This document shows, one piece after another, positions 50,601-59,647 of a stretch of 64,000 nucleotides of DNA. Each line of letters begins with the position of its first letter. The first letter of the stretch is position 1. A model generated the notes under the pieces. It did not search any database. It saw nothing but the letters and a program-made list of their open reading frames with translations, and was not told where the DNA came from. The DNA comes from Dimargaris cristalligena (lineage: Eukaryota; Kickxellomycota; Dimargaritomycetes; Dimargaritales; Dimargaritaceae): the NCBI GenBank assembly GCA_027576995.1, contig JANBQC010000009.1:1-64000 (forward strand), written 5' to 3'. A program made the position numbers and the translations under genes.

Positions 50601-50866
50601 CCAGCCTCGCAGGCCGTTGGTCCGCCAAGGAGTCAGTGATCAAGGCCGTCTCCTCGTATGCCACCGCTGCTGCCCCGGTCTGGACTCAAGGTGCTGCCGC
50701 TCCTTTGAAGGAAATTGAAATTACGATGGCCCCCTCAGGGGCCCCTGAAGTGACTCTCCATGGAGCCGCCAAAGTAGCCGCTGAACAAGCTGGTGTGCGT
50801 AACATCAAGGTTTCCATTAGCCATTCCGGCCATTATGCCGTGGCACTGGCCATCGCGTCCGAATAA
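38687..50866 (+). CDS. FAS: Type I fatty acid synthase, fused beta-alpha single polypeptide
   Basis: A 12.2 kb single-exon gene encoding about 4,059 aa. It makes palmitate and stearate from acetyl-CoA, malonyl-CoA and NADPH in the cytosol. I start at the ATG at 38687 ([11 protein letters not shown]), which has a good context and begins in the conserved N-terminus; the in-frame ATG at 38588 only adds a leader-like hydrophobic stretch. Domains in order: acetyltransferase (GHSQG, Ser329); FMN enoyl reductase (about 640-1130, [12 protein letters not shown]); dehydratase (hot-dog, FNPIHVN near 1683); malonyl/palmitoyl transferase (GHSLGEY, Ser1934); the fusion point, just before [16 protein letters not shown], which matches the Fas2 N-terminus; an Ala/Pro linker; ACP (pantetheine Ser2355 in GGKSTLQNE); ketoreductase (about 2840, [10 protein letters not shown]); ketosynthase (Cys3468 in GACATAVES, His3708, His3749); and C-terminal phosphopantetheinyl transferase (about 3935-4059, GVDVELV, WSAKESV). 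All catalytic residues I can place are intact. Codons are strongly C/G-ending, fitting high expression. Yeast and most ascomycetes use two genes. Confidence 0.98.
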   Translation: MASSLLSNGYVSVRAPTELLSQAARPLSIKRGNVEISILIPGALWATAEHLREQFLLSLAGEAPPSEQTDELTELELSARLLKFGVQQAAKSLSEAAAAFMEVVRLVFSYIHQRFLKGNDIHVVADAQLPSEAAVKTVINAYLVALTALRARATTRPNSRHGSRANLLEADVVEAPTVSFEVDASDADEEDTSLAAQPSALFVASQEERARLFAIFGGQGTSVDFFNETHDLFNTYEPLVRPFVERMSEVLRRYAANPDTSTIHSKGLDVLGWLERPSTQPDDEYLVSAPVSPALIGLTQLMHYVVMCRTLDLTPGQVRSHFVAATGHSQGIISAAVIAASSSWESFYQNAERGLGLLFWLGTRAQQVYPATTLNPVILQDSLNHNEGTPSPMLAITHLRYADVVQHVELTNSHLPEDRRISIALVNGPRSCVCTGPPQSLYGLNLRLRKLKAPSGADQSRIPFSKRHLKISTRFLPVTVPFHSVYLKAATDLIAQDIEKYQLRFDGMDLAIPLLATDTGADLRDHSNISLEMIAQTCNRTAYWVKSTAVPDVTHILDFGPGGVSGIGSLTNRNKEGTGVRIVFAGALTGTRKNISYKPALFDSRPESVQYSPDWSRDFRPQLVRTTCDDQLHIETRMSRLLGKPPLMVAGMTPSTVSSKFVAAVLNSGYHIELAGGGHYNEKALRSRIQKIMAQIEPGLGITLNMLFLNARQWAFQLPLVQTMRREGLPIEGVCVAAGVPSLGVANEVVASLQAAGIRHVSFKPSSVATIMQVVTIAQNNPTMPIMLQWTGGRAGGHHSFEDFHQPILETYAAIRDQQNLVLVAGSGFGGDEDTLPYLTGDWSREFDYPPMPFDGILLASRMMVALEGKASEATKQAIVDAPGITKDAEWEETYVRPTGGVVTVNSELGEPIHKLATRGVQFWKEMDETIFNLPRDKRLPVLLAKKDYIIKRLNADFQKVWFGRKKDGRVSDLPEMTYEEVVDRLVELMFVTRENRWIDISQRNLVGDFIRRVEERFTRSKRASLLQNYTPLDNPAAFLNDIFWPSFPEARNQLLTSEDILYFITLCKRRGQKPVPFIPVLDKEFDIWFKKDSLWQSEDLAAVVDEDVQRTCVLQGPIAVRYSTQVNEPAGEILGNIYQSHIRSLEKRYYGADSSHDGAVIPTIEYLGYRQPHTSLHIPHSVNVTRPSPTTRVVQIPAAVGEYSPHAELPALDTWFELIAGFNHSWLRALLTSSIVVQDKRYIDNPLRRVMAPRRGQTVTLTYERFDPTVSSFSTVTFTPQDASDLASEYSSKLGPLSSHVKQLTVTQADISGRGGAPYVAVQATIDAKGEIIEFIINEKQGSSLVPLRLFFRYVPDRPYAPVHEIMEARNERIKEFYYHLWFGSPVVAELEVNHDYQFVASQEPVQTHAIKEFCQAVGNQAELYVDRGQKVVAAPVDFAIVVGWKAIIKAIFPRFINGDLLKLVHLSNGFRMVDSAEPLRNGDVVDTTASLQAVINTDAGKMVEVLGVVKRDGQPVMEVTSQFLYRGQFTDFEHTFRRTTETPIQVTLNTPKDLAVMRSKEWLLWDDSEDVPELETPCVLEFRLNSYMEFRDKVNFSKVETTGTVTMLTSTKVFVPVAKVHYSASESQGNPVTAYLARVGQPMEQPHYFDNGGYSVMPVGEEFSSVVNAPASNTAYANVSGDFNPIHVNPYFSDLADLPGTITHGMWTSASTRKFVEAFAADNHPLRVTAYDVKFQGMVLPSDRLETKLHHIGMQNGKKIIKVETINQDQLVVLSGTAEVDQPTTAYVFTGQGSQETGMGMALYASSPVARAIWDRADLHFMTNYGVSILEIVRNNPKTKTVHFGGAKGQAIRKNYISMTYDVMDNDGRIKTLPLFPQVSETTPFYTFTAHNGLLSATQFTQPALTLMERAAFEDTKDKGLIQKNACFAGHSLGEYAALAAIGDLPLEQLVDVVFYRGMTMQSAVERDAEGRSNYGMCAINPSRVSKNFTEEALLYIVDTIAHESRGLLEIVNFNVETWQYIASGELANLDVLANVLNFMKKAKVDLAQLMETTPLDKVKEQLIEIVSEVLQKVKAKREQNGGQVILERGFATIPLKGIDVPFHSSFLLSGVTPFRSYLSKRISPSFINVHLLCGKYIPNLTAKPFSLAKDYIQSVFDQTGSSRLSKVLKNWDTSNGYTSPSDQQRLGYTLLIELLAYQFASPVRWIETQDQLFKHFAVERLIEFGPSPTLCGMAERTLKFKYEAYDDAMTYQRVNLCYANNLKEIYYAFDPTPVAEADDAAAAPAAATAPAAAAPPVAAPVAAVASAPAAAVDDAPLKAGEVLHAVIAQKLKKSLAEVPLSKAIKDLVGGKSTLQNEILGDLQKEFGSNVPEKSEETPLDELSESIGASFSGDLGKHSSALIAKLVSSKMPGGFSLTSVKNYLSTTYGLGPQRTNGVLLVATTMEPAGRLGAEPDAKSFLDSVVQTYAQRQGITLTPGGAGGSGGAGGAMGGAAMIDSAEFQALQTKQDSFVQQQLEVLARYLGMDLRAGHRLFETEQKRASELQGELDLWMAEHGEIYAEGIKPIFTPFKARRFDSYWNWARQDALLLYFDILFGRLKEVDRDVTAQCIHVMNRANPTFMRYMDYKISQIDTSKGATHLLAKELSSQLRDNCQEVLDLPPMFKDVNYPTGPHTTVTATGVIQYEEVQRPGIRKLEDYVQEMARGSPLAQFSSRQTVQHNLVQMFKIIKGQTKMRKQDRFAVQGMYHDIARALTMSNSAWEKPAKARRSVRRSRRSGASSTATRQSTQTPTTETIPFLHLKRKSPAGEWDYSAKLTHLYLEVLADMARDGITFENKMVLITGCGRGSIGAELLKGLLSGGAQVVVTTSRYNQAATEYYQSIYHRHGSKNSTLVVVPFNQGSQQDVQALIDFIYSQDKATGGLGWDLDYVLPFAAINENGREISDLDSKSELAHRAMMTNLLRMLGHIKTNKQSLGYDTRPAQVILPLSPNHGTFGNDGLYSESKLSLETLFNRWYSESWGSYLTITGAVIGWTRGTGLMSPNNTISEGLEKLGVRTYSAQEMSFNILGLLHPRISTLGQHEPIWADLNGSLHFIPNLQEICQQLRHDLTYTSEIRRAIVLENSLDFKIVHGPEAERAYQKQMVTPRANLKFSFPTLKPFTELTHLNYLRGMLDLENVVVVTGYSEVGPYGNSRTRWEMEANGEFSLEGCIEMAWIMGFIKHHNGPLKNGVPYSGWMDTKTNEPVKDLDVKSKYEKQILEHSGIRLIEPELFDGYQPRKKLVLREVLLEHDLEPFEASAEEAQQFRSQNGEFVDVYENAESDQSWVKFRKGATLMVPKALRFDRLVAGQVPTGWDAARYGVPKDIIEQVDHITLYVLVSTVEALVSSGITDPYEFYKYVHVSEVGNCAGSGIGGMRSLTKMYRDRLLDKPVQNDILQETFINTMAAWVNLLLLSSSGPVKTPVGACATAVESVEIGVETIQTGRAKIVLVGGYDDFQEEGSYEFGNMKATSNTDEEFKRGRTPREMSRPATTTRSGFMESYGAGMEVLMSARVAIEMGVPIYGIIALTNTATDKEGRSVPAPGQGILTTAREVPGKLPSPLLDMKYRKRQLDLRRRQIKQWVESEYAFLREELETHRNAGELTVSEEEFLTERTRHIDSEAQRQEKEALNLWGNFFYRQNPEIAPLRGALASFGLTIDDIGVASFHGTSTKANDKNESEVLNKQFAHLGRTVGNACPSIFQKYLTGHPKAAAAAWMLNGMLQVLQTGIIPGNRNADNIDALLEKYDHVLYPSRSIHTDGIKAGLLKSFGFGQVGGEVLVIHPDYLFGALDQASYNAYCTKNREREAVAYRYWHDSMAGVAPFFRAKNAAPYSDAQESQVYLNPLARADFDSAQGTYTFNDLSTTLAQPDPTMTQQILLNMAQGEGGEQARGVGVDVELVSAINVDNDTFLERNFTKRELAYCQGRPDPQASLAGRWSAKESVIKAVSSYATAAAPVWTQGAAAPLKEIEITMAPSGAPEVTLHGAAKVAAEQAGVRNIKVSISHSGHYAVALAIASE

Positions 50867-51369
50867 GCCAATTATTTTTAATATGTCTTTCTTTATAGTT
50901 CAACTTTTTAAGTAGTTGGGTGAATCGGCTATTGTAGCCGCCACCTGCCCTTGACTTTATGAGGAAACATCCTTTAACCATATCAATTTAGTATTATTAT
51001 ATCTCATATATCCTCAAATTTTTCGAATTCAATTCTATTATTTGAATCTCATACTCTTAGTTTTCAGCTAAATATCATCTTCTGGCTTATCCATCATTAC
51101 TACTATTGATTTAATAAATTACTATATAAAATACTGTTTTGTTCTCAAACCACCCATTAGGTTCTTCATTGAAAGCGACCAGCATCTTTTACGATCTACA
51201 TCGACTACCTGGGCTACTTAAGCGACAGTTTAGGTATGGGTAACAGCCACATGATTACAGCGGTGTTTATTAGGCAAATCGCAATTGTATATGTATTACA
51301 GAATAGAAGGGCGCGCTTTGAAGAGGCGTGGGATTCGGATATGAATGAGACTAGTGATTATTTGATTAC
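50867..51369. other. Convergent intergenic region
   Basis: An A/T-rich 3' spacer of 503 bp between the convergent FAS and AP-2 sigma genes. It probably holds both polyadenylation regions. No ORF of note. Confidence 0.6.
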
Positions 51370-52555
51370 TCATTCCAATTTATCCAGGTGGTCCAATCGT
51401 GTCATAACCACGGCCTTGCTCGTTTCCTGGATCTCGCCGGCTAAAAAGACTTCATCCAATATTGCGTAAACCTAAGGAGAATCGGGGATGGGAGGGTGGT
51501 CGTGTTGCCATTTCGTTAGTGAATTGGGCCAATGGGATATAGTAGTAAGTAGAGGAGCTCGTCCCACACCGTAAGGACAACCTGTAAAGACGCCGACGAC
51601 TATACCTACGGATCCTTAAGTAGCCTTGTAAATGGCCAGTGTTTTAAGCTCTCTGCCACTTACCTTGTAGAAATTGAACACCAAGTCAAGCTCGCACACA
51701 TTGCCGAAAAAGGCATCGAGAACCTCCACGAAGAAATGGATGGCTTCCAAATAGGACAATTCATTGTCGTTTGCATCTACGCAAAAGCAGAAGAATAAAC
51801 CAGCATAGCGCCGATATACGATTTTGTGGTTTTGGAACTAGAAAAGAGAAAGTTATCGAAGCAGTGCAATCCATAACATTAAAGTGGCGGCTATATAGTG
51901 AAGTCAGTTTACGTTCACGTTGGGTTATAAGAAAAACGCGGGATGGATTACGGACCCAACTAACCGATCCTCACTCATTAGCGGTTTGTTAAGGCGGGGC
52001 AGGAAAGGGGGGGAGGAGATGGGTGGGCCGATTACTAAACTTACCTCGACGAAATTGGACTGGTGTTTCTGGTCACGGGTGGCCACTAACCGGTGAACCT
52101 CGCCCTTGAGGCGCTGTTTTTCATCGTCCTCGTACGGCACGTACCACTTGGCCAAGCGGGTTTTGCCCTGTCGGTTTTGAACTAAAATAAATCGTATCTA
52201 GGAGGGACACACAATAGCACCCGAGGGCCGCATTCGATTAATCGTGCAATTGGCAATGTCATAAATTAATTTGGTCTAGAGTGGGGTTGGCTTGGGCGGA
52301 TAAGGCCCCACGAGCTCGAGAGGAACCCCCGGCGTTACATTGAGGTAGTCGATGACCGACCGACGTTCTAGGATGAGGGAAATGGACTTCAAGTTTACGT
52401 CTGCCCTTTGCTCATTCAACTCAAGAAGTACGGAGCTTCGACCCATGGGGCTTGGAATAGAGTAGTGAGATGCCTACCATTGCGAGCAGAGGTCCATGCA
52501 CGAACTATATAATGAAGGAAGAGAATATATAATAACCGATGAGCAAGTAACTCAT
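51370..52555 (-). CDS. APS2: AP-2 clathrin adaptor sigma subunit, small-exon gene
   Basis: Three minus-strand exons read cleanly: 52181..52045 ([19 protein letters not shown]...NFVE), 51837..51664 ([20 protein letters not shown], then LDLVFNFYK) and 51471..51370 ([19 protein letters not shown], stop TGA). The introns 52044..51838 and 51663..51472 are GTAAGT...AG, phase 0. This is the sigma small chain of the endocytic AP-2 complex (about 142 aa). The [14 protein letters not shown] and FCVDAND blocks separate it from AP-1 and AP-3 sigma. The first coding exon must supply about seven residues. The best candidate I see is 52555..52537 (ATG AGT TAC TTG CTC ATC G), which gives the right length and phase (143 aa) but has a weak GTTATT donor. 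The gene is essentially certain; its first exon is not. The exons are too short for ordinary ORF calling. Confidence 0.9.
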
Positions 52556-53796
52556 GTTGGACCAGTTCCCAACCCTTCTCTTCACGGGAAAGATGAGCCC
52601 AATCGTCAGTAGAGCACTCCTGACCTATTCCGCTTCAGGATGGGGCCTATTTCCGGATGACCCAAACCAATCGCCCCCATACTCCCTCCAGTCTTGACCA
52701 ACCAGCCTCCAATGTGCTGGACTAGGCCAACCAGCCCCCCCCCTCCTATCACTTGGCACAGCAAGAGCTATTTGAGGGAAAGAGTGGCTTATTTAACTAC
52801 GACTACTGCCTGGTGATATATCAGTTACCCTTTACCACTTAGTTGCTACTATCAACTATCCGGCTATACTATATACGGCCTGGCCAATTTCAACCTAATT
52901 TCCAATATGCATCTACTATTGGAGTACGCTGTTGGGCAATACCAGCCCGGCTATTTTACGAACGGTTAGCATGGCCGATAAACTCACGCGTTTACCTATT
53001 TTAGTATCCCTGAGCCCCTACAACTGCAGGGACATACATACTTTCCTGGAGCATCACGTACAATTGAGCTCGCCGCCTTTATTAAACTGAAGAAACAGTT
53101 GTCGTATTTGAATCACCCTACTCGAATACACGGCGCTGGCCGATTCACCAAGTGGCTGGCTCCGCTGCGAAGCACAGGGGTGTGCTACTTTCGTAGGAGG
53201 GCGGGGGGTCCGCCCCATAGTTACACTATGGTTATACGGGTTGAAATCCTAGGGCTTTCGCCCATGGGCAGGCATTTTGGGGATACCAATATCAAAAAGA
53301 GGGACGAAAGGGTGAGGGGGTACATCATGCAGCGCTTGGATAATAATCACGGGAGGCGGCACATGTAGAACCCCTTAGCTATCGCCACAACCGTTGGTCT
53401 TTTTTTTTGGGGGGGGGAGGGTTTGGTTTTGTTTAGAAATACGGACGGTGGTACGGTCAAAGTGTGTCCACCCCAGTGAAGCCGCGAAAAGGGGCCGAAT
53501 TAAGGTAGACGGCTGCATATCAATGGAAAGAGATAAAGGAAAGCGAGAGGGGGTGGGAGGTTAAATACAGCCCATTTCGGCGCTCAGCCCTGGTCCACAG
53601 ACCCTTGTAATTTTATAGCTTTTATACTTTCGCATTTACTAATACCACCCAGCATAATTAAACCCTTTTAATAATTTTCGGATCAGCTATTGCTACTGCT
53701 TTGGTATACTAGACCATTCGACTGAAAGCCTCCGATAAAGCGTGTCCCATTTTTTGAATTTGTCCTCCCATCCATAAAGCTCGTAGCACCGTCAAT
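52556..53796. other. Intergenic region with a hairpin cluster
   Basis: It lies between the divergently transcribed AP-2 sigma and membrane-protein genes. It contains a G/C-rich group of short perfect hairpins at 53171-53263 (listed separately) and a T9/G9 homopolymer pair at 53401-53418. The only long frame, 53099-53368, starts at a TTG codon and looks non-coding. Confidence 0.5.
53171..53263. other. Cluster of four short perfect hairpins, possible structured RNA
   Basis: Stems seen by eye: AGCACA/TGTGCT at 53171-53186 with a GGGG loop; GGGCGG/CCGCCC at 53199-53215; CCATAG/CTATGG at 53215-53231 with loop TTACA; GGGC/GCCC at 53252-53263 with loop TTTC. They sit in locally G+C-rich DNA within an A+T-rich spacer. 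I could not match it to snRNA, SRP, RNase P or tRNA. It may be an unidentified ncRNA or a chance effect of G/C runs. Confidence 0.25.
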
Positions 53797-54315
53797 ATGG
53801 CTAAATGGACCATTACCTTCTTTCTGGGTCTCTTCCAACTACGCTCAACCATTATTTTTATTACGTCCTTCGGCCTCATATTTCATATAATGATGTTTTT
53901 TTCGGCCTGTTTTGTGAGGAGATACTTGGATATTGCAGTGAACCTCCTGGCATCTATCTTCTATGGCTATTGCAACTACGGCGCCATTGGTCGACGCTCT
54001 AAACCACTCCGAATCTTTCTAGCATATCTAATACTCGACGAAATCCGGTTTATAATCGCCGCGTCCGTTCATAATTTCTTGGATGGTCCGATGCGAAGTA
54101 ACTATAGACAATGTAAACACAGCCCCCTTTTTTATCTTGTATTGATGGTGCCATATTTCAGGGATGGCTTTGCCCAGTACTGTACGGGTCTATACTGGGC
54201 AGCTCTGGCCCTAAGCGTCGTCTTTACCGCCACTCTGTTTATAACCGTCCGGTCCCTTGATCACGAGTTCCGGGAAAGCCAAAAAGCCCCGCCACCTTAT
54301 ATGGCCGCTGTATAA
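53797..54315 (+). CDS. Four-span membrane protein with C-terminal PPxY motif, function unknown
   Basis: A single-exon protein of 172 aa with four hydrophobic segments at about residues 8-38, 45-57, 70-92 and 128-150, in an arrangement like tetraspan or MARVEL-type proteins. I cannot assign it to either. Both termini would face the same side. The short C-terminal tail is polar and ends KAPPPYMAAV, containing a PPxY motif, the ligand for WW domains such as those of Rsp5/Nedd4 ubiquitin ligases. The loop between spans 3 and 4 has basic residues and a Cys (NYRQCKH). The ATG at 53797 follows a pyrimidine-rich leader. The gene is convergent with the Myb-like gene, with 308 bp between stops. Confidence 0.7.
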   Translation: MAKWTITFFLGLFQLRSTIIFITSFGLIFHIMMFFSACFVRRYLDIAVNLLASIFYGYCNYGAIGRRSKPLRIFLAYLILDEIRFIIAASVHNFLDGPMRSNYRQCKHSPLFYLVLMVPYFRDGFAQYCTGLYWAALALSVVFTATLFITVRSLDHEFRESQKAPPPYMAAV

Positions 54316-54623
54316 AGGCCTCCCAATGAAGAGCTATAGAAACCATACTTACTGTTTAATAATAAATTGACTATTTTTATTCGGTACTCTCTTATGATAC
54401 TATAGTGATTCTAAAAATAAATGGATGATGTATATATATATATACATATAACTAATATTGTTGGCTTATGGGGGATGCAAATCTATAATGAGGCATATTT
54501 ACTCTGTACAATTGGGGACAAAATGATTTACAAACTTGAGGCATAAGATGTACTGGCCGTGAAAGAGAAGTGGGTTTACTTGGGTGAGGGGGAACAATGG
54601 GCCCCTCACTATCGTACCTGATC
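54316..54623. other. Convergent 3' spacer
   Basis: A 308 bp A/T-rich spacer between two convergent genes, with AATAATAAATTG at 54357 as a possible polyadenylation signal and a TA repeat at 54430-54450. Nothing else seen. Confidence 0.55.
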
Positions 54624-55514
54624 TTAATATGGACACAGGGAGCTGCGCTTAAACCCGAGACTAGATTGAAACTGCAAAGGGACTCGTCGAATATTGTAAA
54701 CCGCGTGCAGTCTTTGGGGGGAAGGCGCGTACAAGGCTGGCACGGTATGCATCGGAGGGGCCTTGGAAGGGTGGATGGGGCGACCCATTCTGGCTGGGTC
54801 GGCCCGGCCATTGGCTACCAAATAATGGCGATGACGATGACTCGGGTTATGGTTATGGTGCAAGCTGTGCGTGTTCAGGGGCTTTAGAAACCACGGGACG
54901 GAATGAACCGACGAAAAGGGATACACATCGCAAGACCAGGAAGTGGGTCGGCCAATCCGGCCACTCTTAACAGCCACCATCGGCCTTGGAATATCGAAGG
55001 CGGCCATCCGGGAAAGCGCCGGGCTGGATGGGGAATGGGCGGAACGATGATAAGCGGCCGGGGCCGACCGTTCCCGGTGGGGCTGGATTCGGATGACCAG
55101 CGTGTCGGAGAAGACCAACTCCTTGGCCAGAATAGCTTCCATGCAGTGCCGGAGTTCGAAGATTTTACGGTGGGGTTTATGGGGGGCGGTAGGATTATTC
55201 GCTAATTCCCGGTTGGCCGTGGCGTTGGCCGCTCGAATCCGGTCGTACCGCTTCCGCAAATCGCGCCACTGCTGCTTCACTTGCGGGAGGGTCCATTTTC
55301 CGTCCACGGGTTCCTCGGGATCGGGCAGGCGCTGACATACCTCCCGCCAGGCGTTGCCGCGCCTGGTTTTGTGGGGCATAATTTCCAGGACCAACTTCAG
55401 AAGCTGGTCCTTTTCCCGGGTGGTCCAGTTGCGGCTTCGCGTGGAATGGCCGCTGATCGTGGGGCTAATGGATGCCTTGGGGTCGACGTTGGTCAACATG
55501 ATAGACTGAGACAT
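54624..55514 (-). CDS. Myb/SANT-like DNA-binding domain protein
   Basis: A single exon, 296 aa from the ATG at 55514 (MSQSIMLTNV); an upstream in-frame ATG at 55562 is less likely. Residues about 29-95 form a Myb/SANT-like trihelix with tryptophans W30, W56, W74 and W83 (RNWTTREKDQLLKLV, then NAWREVCQRL, KQQWRDLRKRYDRIR), consistent with sequence-specific DNA binding. The C-terminal two thirds is low-complexity, Pro/Ser/His-rich (HSLHHNHNPSHRHRH) and probably disordered. No second domain is visible. It could be a transcription factor. Such domains also occur in transposon-derived proteins, but I see no transposase sequence next to it. The domain call is good; the role is unknown. Confidence 0.75.
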   Translation of the reverse strand: MSQSIMLTNVDPKASISPTISGHSTRSRNWTTREKDQLLKLVLEIMPHKTRRGNAWREVCQRLPDPEEPVDGKWTLPQVKQQWRDLRKRYDRIRAANATANRELANNPTAPHKPHRKIFELRHCMEAILAKELVFSDTLVIRIQPHRERSAPAAYHRSAHSPSSPALSRMAAFDIPRPMVAVKSGRIGRPTSWSCDVYPFSSVHSVPWFLKPLNTHSLHHNHNPSHRHRHYLVANGRADPARMGRPIHPSKAPPMHTVPALYAPSPQRLHAVYNIRRVPLQFQSSLGFKRSSLCPY

Positions 55515-57963
55515 GATGGGACACAGTAGTGTGCCAAATGCGACTTCTAGTTGGGCGAGCAACCGGTTAACTGTGATTTTGTAATAATATAAATGTAGGA
55601 ATACCGAGTGGTTGGTAGAATAAAATTTCGAATGGGTACCAACAAAAAGTGTTGGTTGTTGTTATAGATTTTTAGAAAAAAAAAAGAAGTGTTTTAAGTG
55701 GCGCTGAAGTCGCACTTGGCGATGTCTGATCTGGAAGGGTATTGAGAAATCTAAGAAAAGGCTACCAAGAGTGCAATTAAAAGTAAGGGAGTGGGCAAAG
55801 GGCTCAAGGTAATGAATAATCTGTAAACTGGACGATAGCCGCTATTTATAATGTTCGGTGGGGTGACCTACTGGTATTATCAAATTTGACGAGGATGCCA
55901 CCCAGGTTTTTCAGTTAAACATGCACCGTATTAGTGTAGAATGGATAGAGGCAAACTCAGCCTAAATTTAGTAAGAACCGGTGAAAGGCTGGGCGATACC
56001 GCCAGCCATGGGGACCACCCTCTCCCCATCACCCGATAAGCACAGGTTATACAAAATGATGTTCCGCTTTGGAAAGCTTCCATTGCAAGGGACGGCTCTG
56101 AACAGGCCGATACCACCAGCGCTCCCTCTCTCTCTCTCTCTCTCTAAAGCTGTAACCCCCGCATGAATATCCGACCATCTCTATTAGTCGCGCCACTCCT
56201 TGGCCATCCCCTTCATTGACAACCGCTTGGACCATCTCCTGAATTGAATCTGCATAATGATGATGATGATGCACGGCTCATTGAGGTGTGAATAGAAATA
56301 ACTAGGACTAAGGTTCAATCGACCTCCGCGCTTCAATCGCGTGCTGTAAATGAATCTAGTTATAATCAATTGATGACCTTCAATTCAAATTCGGACGAAT
56401 AAACTGTTATTCTCACCTTGTGTTTTTGGCTGTTACGGAACGGGGTGGGCCGTACGATTATTTCATCGTTAACGGGGGTGAGTGAACATGTTGACAATGC
56501 ACAGTCAAGTATCGGCTAGTGAAAAAAAAAAATCAGCCACGTCCTATCGAAGCCACTTAGTTCTGGCTGTGTAATCGGGTATGGCGGCCTTAATGTAATA
56601 TGGCTCTATTGGAATACCTGGTGTAGAGCCATGCCGGCATCTGGGCAGCTCTCTACCCGAGTCTACCCTATATTTCAGTTGTTTTGGTATCTGTTGATAT
56701 CCGACCGTAGTATTAAAATGGTCGGCAGACATCTACATTTCCAAGGACCTGTAATGGTCACTAGGGTTCGGCAATCTAATAGGACCCGGGAACTACTGCT
56801 GACTGGGGTAGAAATGGGATGCGCCCACTATTTTATTTTTTTTAAAAAAAAACACATTTGGTGATGGGTAGAGGCAGCAGCGGTAGACCACCACGTCCAC
56901 TATTCAGAATAGTAAACTCTAGATAGATTGGCACGGTCAATCAAATACGGGGAATCGGTCGGAAGCCTCCGGCTTTGTTCAGGTCTAATGAAGCAAGCCA
57001 GGACGGTCCAGGGCGGTTTTGTGGGGGGAAATGAGCGAGGGATGGGGTAGGGGATGGATGAAGATGGGTGGGGCCGTGAATCACTAACGTATTAAGACCG
57101 TATTTCTGGGCCAATCTTGCGCAAAACCTAGTCATGCCCTGAAAATAATAATGCCTTTTGTAGGTTGGCTCAAATCAACGGATAATCCGGTGGCTAAAAT
57201 GGGAGACAAGGGTGGGATTGGATGAGCTAATTAATTCGGATTGCCGGTTTTTCGTAACGCCTGAGCTTAAACTGACAAATGGCTATAATTAACCAGGAAT
57301 TACATGAGGGTATGTCTAATGCGCTCTCCTCGTAGGGATTAAACAGGTGCTTTAACATCCAAGAATCCAACACGCCCTTGTGGTGAGTATCGCTTAGCCG
57401 TAGCGTCTATCCACCGCTTAAAACATGGTATAGGACATATCCAGTGAACATGCCCATTAAATGTATATGATTGAAGGCCGAGTCCACGCAAGCCCAATCT
57501 CAATGTAAACCACAATGTTCCAACTGAAATATACTTTGGTTGGTCCAATATACGTGTTACTCGTATAACGGATGGCCCCGCATCCTATGCTCATAGTCGC
57601 GAATCCCCAACCCCGTGGAATAACATGGCGAGACATGGGTAACCCACTCTTTCCACCCAAAAATTGGCTTGCAAATGGGGATGGCCGCAGCTGGTAATGT
57701 GCAGCCGTAGCGCCAGAAATTCAGCATTACCAGTTATGGTGGATCCGCCCAGTCTATCACTGAAATTCCCATGTGACAACGTGACAATTATTCGCTAAGG
57801 CCAGGGATACCCAAATGGCCCAAGATCCGTCGTAAGATTTTGGGGCTCCGCCTTGTCGGGTACTATCGAAAGCCACCATTCCCCCCATCCGTATGGCATC
57901 CCCCCACCAACAACCATAGTCCCTTCTGCTTCTGTGCGTAGTATAATGAGGAGCTAAAGAATA

Positions 57964-58101
57964 TGGGTGAAGTTCAGCTTGGTTGTATAGGGGTTTAACC
58001 GATATGTGTATGGGAAAATTGGTGGGATGTTTATTTTCAACCAACAGTACTTGCCTCATCAAATGGATTTTTCGTTATACAGCCTTGTTGAACTACTCCC
58101 A
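57964..58101 (+). mobile_element. MITE copy 6 (138 bp, TA-flanked)
   Basis: It begins TGGGTGAAGTTCA and ends GAACTACTCCCA, with TA at 57962-57963 and 58102-58103. The segment CTCATCAAATGGATTTTTCG is conserved with copy 2. Confidence 0.8.
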
Positions 58102-58145
58102 TATGCTGCTCCTACTACTGATAACATTTGCAGTCAGGTGATCGC

Positions 58146-58276
58146 TATTCGCAGCAGCTGTATAAGATGTTTAATGAATGATACGGATATGGGAGAATGG
58201 GTGGGATTTTTATTTTCAACCAGTAGTTTTTACCACATCATACGGATTTTTAATTTATTACAGTCTGGTTGCACTT
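58146..58276 (+). mobile_element. Degenerate MITE copy 7
   Basis: It lies 44 bp after copy 6 and keeps the interior (AGCTGTATAAGATGTTTA, TATGGGAGAATGGGTGGGA, TTTCAACCAGTAGTTTTTAC, CGGATTTTTAA). Both terminal repeats have decayed, so its limits are approximate. Confidence 0.6.
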
Positions 58277-58960
58277 TTCCTGTACCCTTTACAGAGCACG
58301 TGATACCTGAATCAGCTTTATTCGATTAACCTAGGATACCACCACCCATGATATATATTGCATGGCGGTGGTTGGCCAGAAACCACTTGCCAAAAATTTG
58401 GTGGGAGAAACCCCACAACACCATGCCTATTTTTTTATCAATTAAAAAATTTTGATTGGGAAAAGACCATCGAATTTCCTACAGTCTTAGCATTTGCACC
58501 CAGTGGTCACCAACGCCCCTAGCTCCTATAAAGCAACCGGTGCCTTGGCCCTAACGGAACTTCATCCCATTCATCTTTGTTTTATTTCTATTCCTGTGAT
58601 ATTATCCGGTGCCACACAATGCTATAGTCAAGGTAGGTCTATGTTCGCTTTTACATTTTATTTGTGTGCCATTTTGACCTGATGATAAACCACAGACCTG
58701 AACTGATAGACACTCACCTGCGGGTAGGGCAGTCGGTGCGGATAACCTATTACATCTTTTCTGACACGTCAACTGAGTATATAAGATGGTGGACCATGGC
58801 TCATACAGAAACTGGGTGACTAACCTCCATTCTGATGTTTGTTTTTAACATGTACCTCTTTAGATTCGACTTTGTTGGCCGCTTGATTGTTATGACCTGT
58901 CCTGTAGTTGTACTTCAATAAATTTCAATTTCATAAATTTCGGAGATTAATTGTCTATAT

Positions 58961-59097
58961 GGGTGAAATTCAAGCCAGCTATATAAAGTTTTACATAATT
59001 TGAGCATGGAAGACTATGCGGGAGTAACCATTTTAACCAGTAATGTTGGCCCCATCTAATAGATTCTTCGTTATACAGCCTGGATGAACTTCTCCCA
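58961..59097 (+). mobile_element. MITE copy 8 (137 bp, TA-flanked)
   Basis: Its ends are TGGGTGAAATTCA and GAACTTCTCCCA, with TA at 58959-58960 and 59098-59099. The core ATTTTAACCAGTAATGTTGG is identical to copy 1 over this stretch, so copies 1 and 8 may form one subfamily. Confidence 0.85.
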
Positions 59098-59647
59098 TAT
59101 CATGGATTTGCTATTTATCCCAGCTGTGGGTGAGTATTTATAGTGTGCAATATGTGGTTCCGTGGGTTTTTCATTGGTTACCCATTTGGGGAAGGGGAGG
59201 GCTTGCGTTCGACATCCTGCCTCTTCGGAAAAATATTTTTGTGCGGAGCCATGGTACGCCCAGAAGTAACAATTTCAGTCCTAGTTATCAGGACACTGTG
59301 TTGGCAATATGTGGAACATTCGTCAAACATGATCAAAATAAGAGATCCCCCTGGATAGCACATTGATGGTGCTGGGAATTAAAGTTCTATCTGGTAGAAT
59401 ATATCAGATGGGTGCGATTTTCCGTTTTACTGGCTAGTCTGGGCATCTCCTATACCTTATACAAATGTGGTTAGTTATTTACTGGCCCTGCGTTGCCATG
59501 ATGCCAGCTGGATTATTAGCAAAGTGTACCAATTTATTAAGCTAAGCGTACTCAACAATACTGGAGGATCGCCTTTCAATTATCTATTATAATAATAATC
59601 GCTTATTTTCCAACAGCTAGAGCAGGTTTAATTGTCATGCATAAAAA

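Larger units (their letters stand above)
55515..59647. other. Intergenic region with three MITE copies
   Basis: A 4.1 kb spacer, A/T-rich, with a TC microsatellite at 56127-56147, a CAT/ATG repeat at about 56257-56272 and MITE copies 6-8. Open frames are short and overlap on both strands. The minus frame at 56941-57135 looks gene-like for about 25 codons and then becomes low-complexity. No gene is supported. Confidence 0.5.

Noticed and set aside
53099..53368. An 89-codon plus-strand frame over the hairpin cluster
   Set aside because: It begins at TTG rather than ATG, has an Arg/Gly-rich mixed composition, and coincides with strong local hairpins.
56047..56369. Minus-strand frames with a poly-His start and an RERERE run
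   Set aside because: Both runs are microsatellites (ATG/CAT and TC repeats), and the stretch between them is too short to support as a gene.
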